From the NCBI RefSeq assembly GCF_001663175.1, contig NZ_CP016033.1:1178001-1242000 (forward strand): a DNA stretch of 64,000 bases. Direction: 5' to 3'. A program made the position numbers and the translations under genes. Position 1 is the stretch's first letter; the number at the start of each line of letters is the position of its first letter. The notes beneath the pieces are model-generated. The model saw only the letters and a list, made by a program, of their open reading frames with translations. It was not told where the DNA came from and did no database searches. This document shows, one piece after another, positions 56,401 to 64,000 of this stretch. This stretch comes from Erythrobacter neustonensis (lineage in GTDB: Bacteria; Pseudomonadota; Alphaproteobacteria; Sphingomonadales; Sphingomonadaceae).

Positions 56401-56589
56401 ATGAATATACCCGTCGCCGCAGCAATGCTCGGCCTCGCCATCAGCCTGTGGTTCGGCATCGGCGCGTTGCGCGAACTGAAGCGCGATCAGCCCGGCCACT
56501 CGCACAATGCCGCGATGATCCACATCGCGATGGTGGCGCTGTTCGTGCCGTTCTGCGTGATCGTGATCATCGCCTACTGGAACGCCTGA
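56401..56589 (+). CDS. two-helix small membrane protein between nrdA and nrdB
   Basis: 62 residues, ATG 56401 with AAGGGGGGGAGAGAAGCC in front. Two hydrophobic segments (IPVAAAMLGLAISLWFGIGA and MIHIAMVALFVPFCVIVIIAYW) flank a polar loop with GHSHNAAM, so a hairpin in the membrane is likely, with histidines in the loop. I know no family. Its place inside the nrdA-nrdB interval is unusual and suggests cotranscription with the reductase. Confidence 0.75.
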   Translation: MNIPVAAAMLGLAISLWFGIGALRELKRDQPGHSHNAAMIHIAMVALFVPFCVIVIIAYWNA

Positions 56590-56662
56590 CCGCGTCCGTC
56601 TGAATCCAAATGCGCCCCGCGCGCGTATCCCGTTTGAAGATCAATCTCAGGAGTATCCGCCC

Positions 56663-57709
56663 ATGTCGCTGCTCGAAGCCCGCAACACCTACAAGCCCTT
56701 CCAGTACCCCTGGGCCTATGACTTCTGGAAGCGCCAGCAGCAGATCCACTGGATGCCCGAGGAAGTGCCGCTGGGCGAGGATTGCCGCGACTGGGCGCAG
56801 AAGATCACCGAGAACGAGCGCAACCTGCTCACCCAGATCTTCCGTTTCTTCACGCAGGCCGATGTCGAGGTGCAGAACTGCTATCACGAGAACTACGGCC
56901 GGGTGTTCAAGCCGACCGAAGTCAAGATGATGCTCGCCGCATTCTCGAACATGGAAACGGTCCACATCGCGGCCTATTCGCACCTGCTCGACACCATCGG
57001 GATGCCCGAGAGCGAATACAGCGCCTTCCTCGAATACGAGGAAATGAAGGACAAGCACGACTTCCTCGGCCAGTTCGGCGTCGACACCGACGAGGACATT
57101 GCGCGCACGCTTGCCGCCTTCGGCGGGTTCACCGAAGGCTTGCAGCTGTTTGCCAGCTTCGCGATGCTGATGAACTTCCCGCGCTTCAACAAGATGAAGG
57201 GCATGGGCCAGATCGTTAGCTGGTCGGTGCGCGACGAGAGCCTGCACTGCGAAGGCATCATCAAGCTGTTCCACACCTTCTGTGCAGAACGCCAGTGCCT
57301 CACCAAGGCGGTCAAGGAAGACCTGATCGACATCTGCCAGAAGACCGTCCGCCTCGAAGACGCGTTCATCGACCTCGCCTTCGAAATGGGCCCGATCAAC
57401 GGGATGAGCGCGAAGGAAATCAAGCGCTACATCCGCTACATCGCCGACTGGCGTTTGAAGCAGTTGGGCTTGCAGGAAATCTACATGATCGAGGAGCACC
57501 CGCTCCCCTGGCTCGCCCCGCTTTTGAACGGCGTCGAACACGCCAACTTCTTCGAACAGCGCGCGACGGAATACTCGAAGGGCGCGACGCGCGGCGACTG
57601 GAACACCGTGTGGTCAAGCTTCGACAAGCGACAGAAGGCGAAGGCGGTGAACGAGGACGGCGTTGAGCTGCCTGAGATTGGGCTGTTTGGGGCTGAGGCT
57701 GCGGAATGA
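56663..57709 (+). CDS. nrdB: class Ia ribonucleotide reductase beta subunit
   Basis: 348 residues from the ATG at 56663. The metal ligands and radical site are visible: QADVEVQNCYHENYG, the ETVHIAAYSHLL motif with E, H and the tyrosine four residues after the His (radical Tyr position), and DESLHCEGIIKLFH. The C-terminal tail (PEIGLFGAEAAE) is probably the peptide that docks on NrdA. It makes the tyrosyl radical at a di-iron site. The stop overlaps the next gene's start by 4 bases. Confidence 0.96.
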   Translation: MSLLEARNTYKPFQYPWAYDFWKRQQQIHWMPEEVPLGEDCRDWAQKITENERNLLTQIFRFFTQADVEVQNCYHENYGRVFKPTEVKMMLAAFSNMETVHIAAYSHLLDTIGMPESEYSAFLEYEEMKDKHDFLGQFGVDTDEDIARTLAAFGGFTEGLQLFASFAMLMNFPRFNKMKGMGQIVSWSVRDESLHCEGIIKLFHTFCAERQCLTKAVKEDLIDICQKTVRLEDAFIDLAFEMGPINGMSAKEIKRYIRYIADWRLKQLGLQEIYMIEEHPLPWLAPLLNGVEHANFFEQRATEYSKGATRGDWNTVWSSFDKRQKAKAVNEDGVELPEIGLFGAEAAE

Positions 57710-58983
57710 TTACCGCAACGAAGAAGCCCACTCTTGGTCGAGTGTTTGTGCCCGGCGGCATGCCCGACTTGACCTATGTCCCTCGCACTGAACGTGACCT
57801 AGAGCGACGGCTCTCCGAAGTGAGGGACAACTTGTGCAAGCTTGTTGTCGTTACAGGGCCTACAAAGACCGGCAAAACAGTCCTAGTCAGGAAGGTTCTC
57901 CGGTCTGACACAAACTTGGTGTGGATAGATGGTGGATTGATTAAATCTGAGGACGATTTCTGGTCCGAATGTCTACATAAAATTTCTGATTTTGTTGAAG
58001 TAGAAAGAGTTAGCGAAGTTGGCTCAACGAGCGCTCTTGGAACTAACGCCAAGCTTGAGATTGGCGTCCCAGGTATAAAGGCAACTGTCGGGGGCGATGA
58101 TAGCCAAGGCCACAACTCGAAAACGATTACCAAGAAGGCTCTCGTAGGTGCGCTTCGCGCTCGAGCTATCCGTGCCATGAGCGATGCTGGCGCTACGCTT
58201 GTTATCGACGACTTCCATTACTTGGATCGATCGCTGCAAGGGGAGATCGTGCGCGCTTTAAAGGGCGCAGTGTTCGACGGTTTTCCTGCAGTTGTGATAG
58301 CAATTCCGCATCGGCGATATGATGCTGTCAGAGTCGAACGTGAAATGAACGGACGAATTGAACCCATCAAAGTGCCCGATTGGTCGGTGGTTGAGTTAAT
58401 CGTTATACCCGAGAGGGGCTTTCCCCTTCTAGATTTGGAAATAAGTGAGAAACTGGCGCAACGCCTTGCCGAAGAGGCGTATGGCAGCCCCCATCTTGTA
58501 CAAGAATTCTGTAAGGAGCTAGGAAAGCGGGCTCTGAATGGGGGGTTCAGAAAAATTGATGAAGTGTTCGATGAGGACGTTTTCCGAGTAATTGCCGAAC
58601 ATACTGGGAAAGTAATTTTTGACAAATTGGCGTCTGGACCTCGTGCCAGAACGGACCGAATTCAGCGTCCGCTTGTTGCAGGTGGATCAGCCGATATTTA
58701 TCGCGTGGTGCTAATGGCACTAGCTCGACTTGCGCCCGGCATGAACAAGATAGATTACGAGACATTGAGATCTAGTATTCGAGAGATTCTGACCGATGAC
58801 ATACCGCAAGCTCACGAAGTGACACGCGTTCTCGAGAAGATGGCGCAGATTGCCTCAAAGGAGGAGATGTCTGTGAAGGTGCTGGATTGGGACGACGAGG
58901 AGCAAAAACTTCATATCACCGACCCGTTCTTCGCTTTTTTTCTTAAGTGGGCTCGAGACCACATTGGTGGCCGAGCCGCGTAA
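57706..58983 (+). CDS. AT-rich STAND/archaeal-type P-loop ATPase, acquired
   Basis: 425 residues. Walker A is GPTKTGKT (about 51-58) and Walker B LVIDDF (about 165-170). The C-terminal LHITDPFFAFFLKW resembles the end of archaeal-type (PF01637/DUF234) MNS/STAND ATPases. A stretch FGVPGIKATVGG-like (LEIGVPGIKATVGGDD) separates the two halves. Codon use is clearly more AT-rich than every neighbour, e.g. many AAA, ATT and GTT codons. The ATG overlaps the nrdB stop as ATGA. No effector domain is visible; STAND proteins often sense infection or stress. Function not assigned. Confidence 0.85.
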   Translation: MITATKKPTLGRVFVPGGMPDLTYVPRTERDLERRLSEVRDNLCKLVVVTGPTKTGKTVLVRKVLRSDTNLVWIDGGLIKSEDDFWSECLHKISDFVEVERVSEVGSTSALGTNAKLEIGVPGIKATVGGDDSQGHNSKTITKKALVGALRARAIRAMSDAGATLVIDDFHYLDRSLQGEIVRALKGAVFDGFPAVVIAIPHRRYDAVRVEREMNGRIEPIKVPDWSVVELIVIPERGFPLLDLEISEKLAQRLAEEAYGSPHLVQEFCKELGKRALNGGFRKIDEVFDEDVFRVIAEHTGKVIFDKLASGPRARTDRIQRPLVAGGSADIYRVVLMALARLAPGMNKIDYETLRSSIREILTDDIPQAHEVTRVLEKMAQIASKEEMSVKVLDWDDEEQKLHITDPFFAFFLKWARDHIGGRAA

Positions 58984-59118
58984 GCGTACTCTCTTTCAAC
59001 CAGATATTGCTATAGCCAGTAGCCCCCCCTTGCTCAGAGCCGGGGAGGCGGGAACGTCGACGCTCGGATAAGGGCCGCAGAAACTCTCCCGCAACCTCTC
59101 CTGCGCTGACCCGTGCGC

Positions 59119-59490
59119 ATGACGTCTGCCGAACTGTTCACCCCCGCCAGTATTGCCACCGCGCTGATCGCCTTGAACTTCCTCGCCTTTGCCGCCTTCG
59201 GGATCGACAAGGCCCGGGCCGAGCGGGGGGCTTGGCGAATTTCTCAAGGGACCTTGCTCCGGCTCGCCTTTTTCGGTGGGACGCCGGGCGCCTATGCCGG
59301 GCGCGCGCTGTTCCGGCACAAGACGCGAAAGCAGCCGTTCTGCGCCAATCTCCGCAGCATCGCGGTGTTGCAGGTGTTCGCGGGCGTGATGGTGCTGGGC
59401 TGTTACAGCTATGGTGATGTGCTGACCGCGCGCGTGCTGGAATCGGGTGCGCTGGATCGTATCACGCAGGACGTCGCCATGCTGGATTGA
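59119..59490 (+). CDS. DUF1294 small membrane protein
   Basis: 123 residues from ATG 59119 (GTG 59113 in frame). DUF1294 hallmarks: ALNFLAFAAFGIDKARAERGAWRISQGTLLRLAFFGGTPGAYAGRALFRHKTRKQPF. Two or three hydrophobic helices. The family function is unknown; it is sometimes found fused to cold-shock domains. Codon use returns to the local high-GC style. The 135-bp gap after the ATPase gene shows nothing recognisable. Confidence 0.88.
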   Translation: MTSAELFTPASIATALIALNFLAFAAFGIDKARAERGAWRISQGTLLRLAFFGGTPGAYAGRALFRHKTRKQPFCANLRSIAVLQVFAGVMVLGCYSYGDVLTARVLESGALDRITQDVAMLD

Positions 59491-59503
59491 TCCGCGCGCG
59501 TCC

Positions 59504-60154
59504 TCACCACCCCCAAGCCGCGGGCGGCAACGCGACCGGCTTCGCCGCATCGAACTCCACCCGGAAATGCCGCTCGGCCGGCGCGCCGGTTGCGACCGTG
59601 CGGCGCAGTTCGTAGGCGTAGATGCCGCCGCGCGTGCCTGCGGGGTCGACCTTGACCGTCCAGACATTGGTGACCGATGCGGCAAGCCCCTCGCGGCGGA
59701 ACATCGCGATGCTCTCCGCGTCGACCGGGAAGCTTTGCGTGCGCGCGGTGCCGGGGCTGGCGGTGTCGCCGCCATACATCGTCACCGGGTCGGCAGAGCC
59801 GTCTTCGTGGCGGTGGTCGTGTTTTAGCCGCAGGCCCTGCGCGGTGCGGGTGATGAGCCAGGTGCGCGAGCGGTCCCAGGTGCCATCAGCATTCCGGACA
59901 TGGAACGGCACCGCGATCCGGCTGTCGGTGCAGTCGCGCACCGCGATCACCATCGCGCTGCCCGCCAGATCGGCGTCGGCGGCGTCGTTCGTGACCATCC
60001 GGCCTGCGTAAGCCTTGCCGCAATGGCTCGACAAGGCTTCCCAGAACGCGGTTTGCGGATCGGGACTGGCAGCGGGGGTCGCGCACGCGGCCAGCAGGGC
60101 TGCCGAAGCGAACAGCGCGCAGGCGGCGCGGGTGGAGGCGGTGCGGGTGGTCAT
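59504..60154 (-). CDS. hypothetical lipoprotein
   Basis: 216 residues. The signal sequence ends in a lipobox (LLAAC) near residue 23. The mature part holds AFWEALSSHCGKAYAGRMVTNDAADADLAGSAMVIAVRDCTDSRIAVPFHV, with two cysteines, and a beta-rich second half ending VEFDAAKPVALPPAAWGW. No named domain is recognised, but the composition fits a conserved periplasmic lipoprotein of the order. It is convergent with the DUF1294 gene. Confidence 0.78.
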   Translation of the reverse strand: MTTRTASTRAACALFASAALLAACATPAASPDPQTAFWEALSSHCGKAYAGRMVTNDAADADLAGSAMVIAVRDCTDSRIAVPFHVRNADGTWDRSRTWLITRTAQGLRLKHDHRHEDGSADPVTMYGGDTASPGTARTQSFPVDAESIAMFRREGLAASVTNVWTVKVDPAGTRGGIYAYELRRTVATGAPAERHFRVEFDAAKPVALPPAAWGW

Positions 60155-60262
60155 CGCCGCGCTTTAGCGCGGTTTTTACCGCCGCGCACCTTTGATCCCG
60201 GTCAAAGGCGCAGCGCGCGGCGGGCGCTACACCACGCGCAGACCCGCACGAGGAAGCTGCCG

Positions 60263-60511
60263 ATGTCCGCGCATACGCCGCACGAACTTGCCGATATTTT
60301 TCCCGAGGATGCCGACGCGCTGCAACGGCTGAAGCGCGATGACGCGCATTTTGTCCGCCTTGCGCGGCGGCATCACGAGGTCAACCGCGCGGTCCACCGG
60401 ATCGAATGCGAGGCCGAGGCGGCGAGCGACGAACGCCTCGGCGCGCTGCGTAAGGAGCGGCTGCGCCTGCTCGACGAGATTGCGATGATGCTCGAACAGG
60501 TGCCTGCCTAG
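60263..60511 (+). CDS. YdcH/DUF465 family small protein
   Basis: 82 residues from the ATG at 60263 with GAGGAAG six bases upstream. DUF465 pattern: LADIFPEDADALQRLKRDDAHFVRLARRHHEVNRAVHRIECEAEAASDERLGALRKERLRLLDEIAMML. It is a short all-helical coiled-coil protein. The function is unknown. It is a stand-alone gene. Confidence 0.88.
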   Translation: MSAHTPHELADIFPEDADALQRLKRDDAHFVRLARRHHEVNRAVHRIECEAEAASDERLGALRKERLRLLDEIAMMLEQVPA

Positions 60512-60565
60512 GCGGCGATGCCTTTGTGTGGGCGGCGTAGCAGGCGATGCGCCGCCCGCGCCCGT

Positions 60566-60736
60566 TCACGCGCCGGGTTCGCCGCGCGGCGTGGCGCGCC
60601 GGTCTTCGCCCGAACGGCGGTCGCCCTTGCGGCGGTCCTCGCCTTCGAAAGGCACCTGTGCGCGGCGGCGATCGCTCTGGCGGCGGCCACCGCCGGCGGG
60701 GTCCGCGCCGGCTGTCTTTTCGTCCGTGTCGGCCAT
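60566..60736 (-). CDS. arginine-rich 56-residue protein
   Basis: 56 residues starting with [16 protein letters not shown] and followed by three basic repeats of the type DRRxGxDRR ([25 protein letters not shown]). It uses a clear GGAGAG ribosome site eight bases before the ATG at 60736. The repeats resemble those linked to PilZ-like or RNA-binding peptides, but I cannot name a family. It is too short for standard gene calling and could easily be missed. Two palindromes lie just upstream. Confidence 0.6.
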   Translation of the reverse strand: MADTDEKTAGADPAGGGRRQSDRRRAQVPFEGEDRRKGDRRSGEDRRATPRGEPGA

Positions 60737-60755
60737 GTGGGTCTCTCTCCTGCAC

Positions 60756-60785
60756 GGGTGATATCACCCCGCAGGCATCATGCCT
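60756..60785. promoter_or_regulatory. two adjacent palindromes (operator cluster)
   Basis: GGGTGATATCACCC (60756-60769, perfect 14 bp) and AGGCAT-C-ATGCCT (60773-60785) lie four bases apart in the divergent gap between the 56-residue gene and argB. Tandem operators or leader hairpins for either gene. Confidence 0.5.
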
Positions 60786-60888
60786 AGGTTGCCGGCTGCC
60801 CCGCGCAACCCGGCGCTTGGCCCCGCGCCCGCAGCGCGCTAGGGCGCATGGCCACAGCGCATCACGCGCGCGCACGGGAACCGATGCA

Positions 60889-61812
60889 GTGACGGACAAG
60901 CCATTTCAAGCGCCCCCCCGCTCCGGGGCGGATGCCCCCGATCTTTCCAAGGCCGAAGTGCTGATCGAGGCGCTGCCCTATTTCCAGCGCTATGCCGGGC
61001 GCACCTTCGTGGTGAAATATGGCGGCCATGCGATGGGCGATCCGGCCGCCGCGCGCGATTTTGCCGAGGATATCGTGCTGCTGAAGGCGGTCGGCATCAA
61101 CCCGGTGGTGGTGCATGGCGGCGGCCCGCAGATCGGCCAGATGCTCAAGCGGCTGGGGGTGGAAAGCACCTTCGTCGACGGGTTGCGCGTCACCGACGCG
61201 GCGACCGCGCAGGTGGCCGAGATGGTGCTGTCGGGCGCGATCAACAAGGAACTGGTCGACTGGATCGCCGCTGCCGGGGGCAAGGCGATCGGGATTTCGG
61301 GCAAGGACGCAGGGCTGGTGACCGCGCGCAAGGTGACGCGCACCACGCGCGATCCCGACAGCAATATCGAACAGGCGGTCGATCTGGGCTTCGTCGGAGA
61401 GCCCGCAGCGGTCGATACCACGGTGATCGACACGATGGTCGCCGCCGGGATGATCCCGGTGATCGCGCCGATCGCGCGCGGCGATGACGGGGCGACCTAC
61501 AACATCAACGCCGACACGATGGCCGGCGCGATCGCCGCGGCGCTGGGCGCGGCGCGATTGTTCCTGCTCACCGATGTCGCAGGCGTGCTGGGCGCGGATG
61601 GCGAACTTTTGTCCGATCTCACCCCCGCGGACATTGCGCAATTGCGCGAAGACGGGGTGATCCGCGGCGGCATGGTGCCAAAACTGGAAACCTGCGTCGC
61701 CGCTGTGGAATCAGGCTGCGAGGCGGCAGTGGTGCTCGACGGGCGGGTGGGGCACACGATGCTGCTCGAATTCTTCACCGCGCGCGGTGCGGGCACGCTG
61801 GTCAGGGTGTAG
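60889..61812 (+). CDS. argB: N-acetylglutamate kinase
   Basis: 307 residues from the GTG at 60889. Signatures: [10 protein letters not shown] (Lys of the ATP site), [14 protein letters not shown], the substrate loop [44 protein letters not shown] and FLLTDVAGV. It phosphorylates N-acetylglutamate in arginine synthesis. The N-terminal 25 residues ([13 protein letters not shown]) are variable. argC, argJ or argD are not adjacent. The start depends on the GTG; an ATG 5 bases upstream is out of frame. Confidence 0.95.
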   Translation: MTDKPFQAPPRSGADAPDLSKAEVLIEALPYFQRYAGRTFVVKYGGHAMGDPAAARDFAEDIVLLKAVGINPVVVHGGGPQIGQMLKRLGVESTFVDGLRVTDAATAQVAEMVLSGAINKELVDWIAAAGGKAIGISGKDAGLVTARKVTRTTRDPDSNIEQAVDLGFVGEPAAVDTTVIDTMVAAGMIPVIAPIARGDDGATYNINADTMAGAIAAALGAARLFLLTDVAGVLGADGELLSDLTPADIAQLREDGVIRGGMVPKLETCVAAVESGCEAAVVLDGRVGHTMLLEFFTARGAGTLVRV

Positions 61813-61870
61813 GGCCCGCCGTCCCGCCGGCTTGCACAGCGCTGCGCGGGAACTCACATATGGCGCGAGG

Positions 61871-61890
61871 CGTATTAACCCGCTAATACG
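61871..61890 (+). promoter_or_regulatory. CGTATTA/TAATACG inverted repeat
   Basis: A perfect 7-bp repeat with a 6-base loop (ACCCGC) upstream of yggT, 56 bases before its start. It could be an operator or a weak terminator for argB; there is no T run. Confidence 0.4.
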
Positions 61891-61945
61891 GCCCGGCAGG
61901 GACTTTATCAGGGGCGCCTGGCCCCATGAATGGAAATGGACAGCA

Positions 61946-62227
61946 ATGACCGGAGCACTGGTTGAAATCCTCGGCATGGTGATCAGCACCGCCAACATGC
62001 TGCTGATCGTATGGTTCATCATCGGGCTGCTTTTCGCCTTCAACGTGGTCAGCCCGAGCAACCAGTTCGCTTTTGCGGTGCATGATGCGCTTTCCCGCCT
62101 GTTCGAGCCGGTGTTGCGCCCGATCCGCCGGGTGATGCCCGATACCGGCGCGATCGATTTCTCGCCGATGGTGTTCATCCTGCTGCTCAATGCCGTGGGC
62201 TCGCTGCTCAGCCGGGTGCCGTACTGA
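61946..62227 (+). CDS. YggT-family membrane protein
   Basis: 93 residues from the ATG at 61946. Two helices with the YggT pattern: [32 protein letters not shown], then [31 protein letters not shown]. The RPIRRVMP turn is diagnostic. YggT proteins affect turgor, division or secretion in different bacteria; the function is unsettled. The stop and the folD start share one base. Confidence 0.9.
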   Translation: MTGALVEILGMVISTANMLLIVWFIIGLLFAFNVVSPSNQFAFAVHDALSRLFEPVLRPIRRVMPDTGAIDFSPMVFILLLNAVGSLLSRVPY

Positions 62228-63138
62228 TGGGCGAGGGCGCAGCACAAGCCGGGGTGCGGATCGACGGCAAGGCCTATGCCGAACGCCTGCGCGCGCGGAT
62301 CGGCGCGGCGGCAGCGGCTTTCGCGCCGCTCGCCGCGCGCCGGCCCGGCCTTGCCGTGGTGCTGGTGGGCGAGGATGCGGCAAGCCAGGTCTATGTCGGC
62401 GCGAAGGCACGCGCCTGCGAGGAAGCCGGGATCGCCAGTTTCGAGCACCGCCTGCCCGCGACCACCAGCGCGGCTGAACTGCTGACGCTGATCGAGCGGC
62501 TGAACCGCGATCTGGAGGTCGATGGCATCCTCGTCCAGCTTCCCCTGCCGCAGGGGCTCGACGAACAGGCGGTGATCGCCGCGATCGATCCCGACAAGGA
62601 TGTCGACGGGTTCCATGTCATCAACGCAGGGCGTCTTGCGGTGGGGCAGGAGGGCTTCGTCCCCTGCACCCCGCTGGGTTGCCTGATGCTGCTCAAGGAT
62701 CAGCTTGGCGACCTGTCGGGAATGGACGCGGTGGTGATCGGCCGCTCGAACATCGTCGGAAAGCCGATGGCGCAATTGCTCACCGATGCCAACGCCACGG
62801 TCACGCTGGCGCACAGCCGGACGAAAGACCTCGCCGATGTGGTGCGCCGCGCGGATATCGTGGTCGCCGCGGTGGGCCGCCCGGAAATGGTGCGGGGCGA
62901 CTGGATCAAGCCGGGCGCGACCGTGATCGATGTCGGGATCAACCGCCTGCCCCCGACCGATGACAAGCCGAAGGGCCGGCTGGTCGGCGATGTGGCCTAT
63001 GGCGAAGCTGCGGCTGTCGCAGGCGCGATCACCCCGGTGCCGGGCGGGGTCGGGCCGATGACGATCGCGGTGCTGCTGCGCAACACGCTGGTCGCCGCAC
63101 ACCGCCACGCTGGGCTGGAGCTGCCCGCCGACCTGTAA
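62227..63138 (+). CDS. folD: methylenetetrahydrofolate dehydrogenase/cyclohydrolase
   Basis: 303 residues, starting inside the yggT stop (TGATG). FolD signatures: [51 protein letters not shown] and the NADP-binding [16 protein letters not shown]. The bifunctional enzyme interconverts methylene-, methenyl- and formyl-tetrahydrofolate. Length and motifs are normal. Translational coupling to yggT is implied. Confidence 0.97.
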   Translation: MGEGAAQAGVRIDGKAYAERLRARIGAAAAAFAPLAARRPGLAVVLVGEDAASQVYVGAKARACEEAGIASFEHRLPATTSAAELLTLIERLNRDLEVDGILVQLPLPQGLDEQAVIAAIDPDKDVDGFHVINAGRLAVGQEGFVPCTPLGCLMLLKDQLGDLSGMDAVVIGRSNIVGKPMAQLLTDANATVTLAHSRTKDLADVVRRADIVVAAVGRPEMVRGDWIKPGATVIDVGINRLPPTDDKPKGRLVGDVAYGEAAAVAGAITPVPGGVGPMTIAVLLRNTLVAAHRHAGLELPADL

Positions 63139-63165
63139 TTCCCGCCCGCAATCACGGAGAAACCG

Positions 63166-63948
63166 ATGCGCCGCACCCGTTCTGCCACAGCCATTCTGCT
63201 GGCCGCGCCGCTGGTGTTGAGCGCGTGTGTCGGCGGCGGTGGCGGCGCGCCCAAGCCGACCAAGCGGCAGGCCGCGATGATCGACCGCGCGCTCGCCAGC
63301 GCGCCGGGGGCCGCACAGCCCAGCACCATCGTCGCCACTGAGATCGCCTTTGCCCGCGCGGCGAAGGAGCAGGGCCAATGGACCGCCTTCCGCCAGTTCG
63401 CCGCGCCCGGTGCGCAGCTGCACGGGGGCAAGGGGCCGTTCGAAATCCTCCCCTGGCTCGCCACGCAGACCGATCCGGCGCAGGCCGTCGACTGGAAACC
63501 GCGCGCCGTGGTGATGAGCTGCGACGGTGCGCTCGCGGTCAGCCAGGGGCGGTCGCGCGATCCCGATGGGATCGTCGGCAATTTCGTTACCGTGTGGCAG
63601 CGGCAGGCGGACGGGCGCTATCTCTATGTCTTCGATGCGGGCGGCCCCGATGTGCCGCAGCCGCCGCCGCGCAAGGTAATCGAGGACGGCGATATCGTGG
63701 TGACCGAGATCGATGCGGTGCAGGGCATGGTCGCTTCCTGCCCGCGCGGCGGCGCGGCGATCCCGCCACCGCCCGCGCTTGGCCCCGACGAGGCGGGCAA
63801 AAGCGGCACCAGCCTGTCGCAGGACGGCACGCTGCGCTGGCGCTGGACGCATACCGGCAACGGCACGCGCGGGTTCGTTGCGGATTACTTCTATCAGGGG
63901 CGCTGGGTGACCGCGATCGAACAAAATCTTGTGCGCGGGGCCGATTGA
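63166..63948 (+). CDS. hypothetical lipoprotein
   Basis: 260 residues with a lipobox LVLSAC at about residue 21, followed by a Gly-rich linker (VGGGGGAPKPT). The mature part contains TEIAFARAAKEQGQWTAFRQFAAPGAQLHGG, typical of a SnoaL/DUF4440-like fold, then VVMSCDGALAVSQGRSRDPDGIVGNFVTVWQRQADGRYLYVFDAG. It ends FYQGRWVTAIEQNLVRGAD. Probably a periplasmic lipoprotein of unknown function. Followed by 52 bases to the window end with no feature. Confidence 0.8.
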   Translation: MRRTRSATAILLAAPLVLSACVGGGGGAPKPTKRQAAMIDRALASAPGAAQPSTIVATEIAFARAAKEQGQWTAFRQFAAPGAQLHGGKGPFEILPWLATQTDPAQAVDWKPRAVVMSCDGALAVSQGRSRDPDGIVGNFVTVWQRQADGRYLYVFDAGGPDVPQPPPRKVIEDGDIVVTEIDAVQGMVASCPRGGAAIPPPPALGPDEAGKSGTSLSQDGTLRWRWTHTGNGTRGFVADYFYQGRWVTAIEQNLVRGAD

Positions 63949-64000
63949 TGTGAGGGGATGGGCTGAACCATCCAGAAGAAGCCCGCAGTGCTGACCGAAC

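Noticed and set aside
57706..58983. Complete restriction or multi-gene defence system around the ATPase
   Set aside because: Only one AT-rich gene is present. Neighbours on both sides are high-GC housekeeping genes.

Overview
The window is high-GC (mostly G or C at third codon positions), densely packed bacterial chromosome. Protein types (UrcA-family protein, class Ia ribonucleotide reductase, fused OpuB-type transporter, isovaleryl-CoA dehydrogenase with methylcrotonyl-CoA carboxylase, LuxR/Rieske catabolic block, single large TonB-dependent receptor) and sequence style point to an alphaproteobacterium of the Sphingomonadales, most likely Erythrobacteraceae. This is judged by recognition only. 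I found no rRNA, tRNA, CRISPR array, insertion sequence or phage gene.

Layout. 1-1.9 kb: start of a probable ftsK, a ThiE-like protein and yggS plus a partner. 2-9 kb: TonB-dependent receptor, glnD and an acyl-CoA synthetase, all leftward. 9.1-12.5 kb: lgt, a MidA-type methyltransferase with an unusual long coiled coil, and a DUF2147 protein. 12.5-14.8 kb: osmoprotectant-type ABC transporter. 14.9-20.8 kb: leucine-degradation genes (isovaleryl-CoA dehydrogenase, methylcrotonyl-CoA carboxylase beta), an acyltransferase, a DUF1295 protein and a TetR regulator. 20.8-26.2 kb: gyrB and membrane genes, leftward. 26.3-28.6 kb: ZIP transporter and a second acyl-CoA synthetase. 28.55-29.15 kb: a 600-bp non-coding stretch with several hairpins that expose G-runs (C-runs on the other strand).

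29.1-38.9 kb: UrcA, guaA, YceI lipoprotein, nitronate monooxygenase, several small conserved genes, an orphan ABC ATPase, nadB and a TraB/GumN protein. 38.9-41.4 kb: alpha/beta hydrolase overlapping a RoxA-like dihaem cytochrome c. 41.4-46.4 kb: a five-gene leftward operon in which every neighbour overlaps by 4 bp: unknown protein, E1/ThiF-like enzyme, membrane protein, YghO-like acetyltransferase and nitroreductase-like protein. This is the best candidate for an undescribed pathway. 46.6-52.2 kb: catabolic block with SDR, Rieske oxygenase, VOC protein, LuxR regulator and a third acyl-CoA synthetase. 52.3-53.7 kb: MarR regulator with a CPBP protease.

54.3-57.7 kb: nrdA and nrdB with a tiny membrane gene between them. 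At 57.7-59.0 kb a clearly AT-richer gene for a STAND/archaeal-type ATPase starts inside the nrdB stop codon and looks horizontally acquired. 59.1-64 kb: DUF1294, lipoproteins, YdcH, an Arg-rich 56-residue gene behind paired palindromes, argB, yggT and folD.
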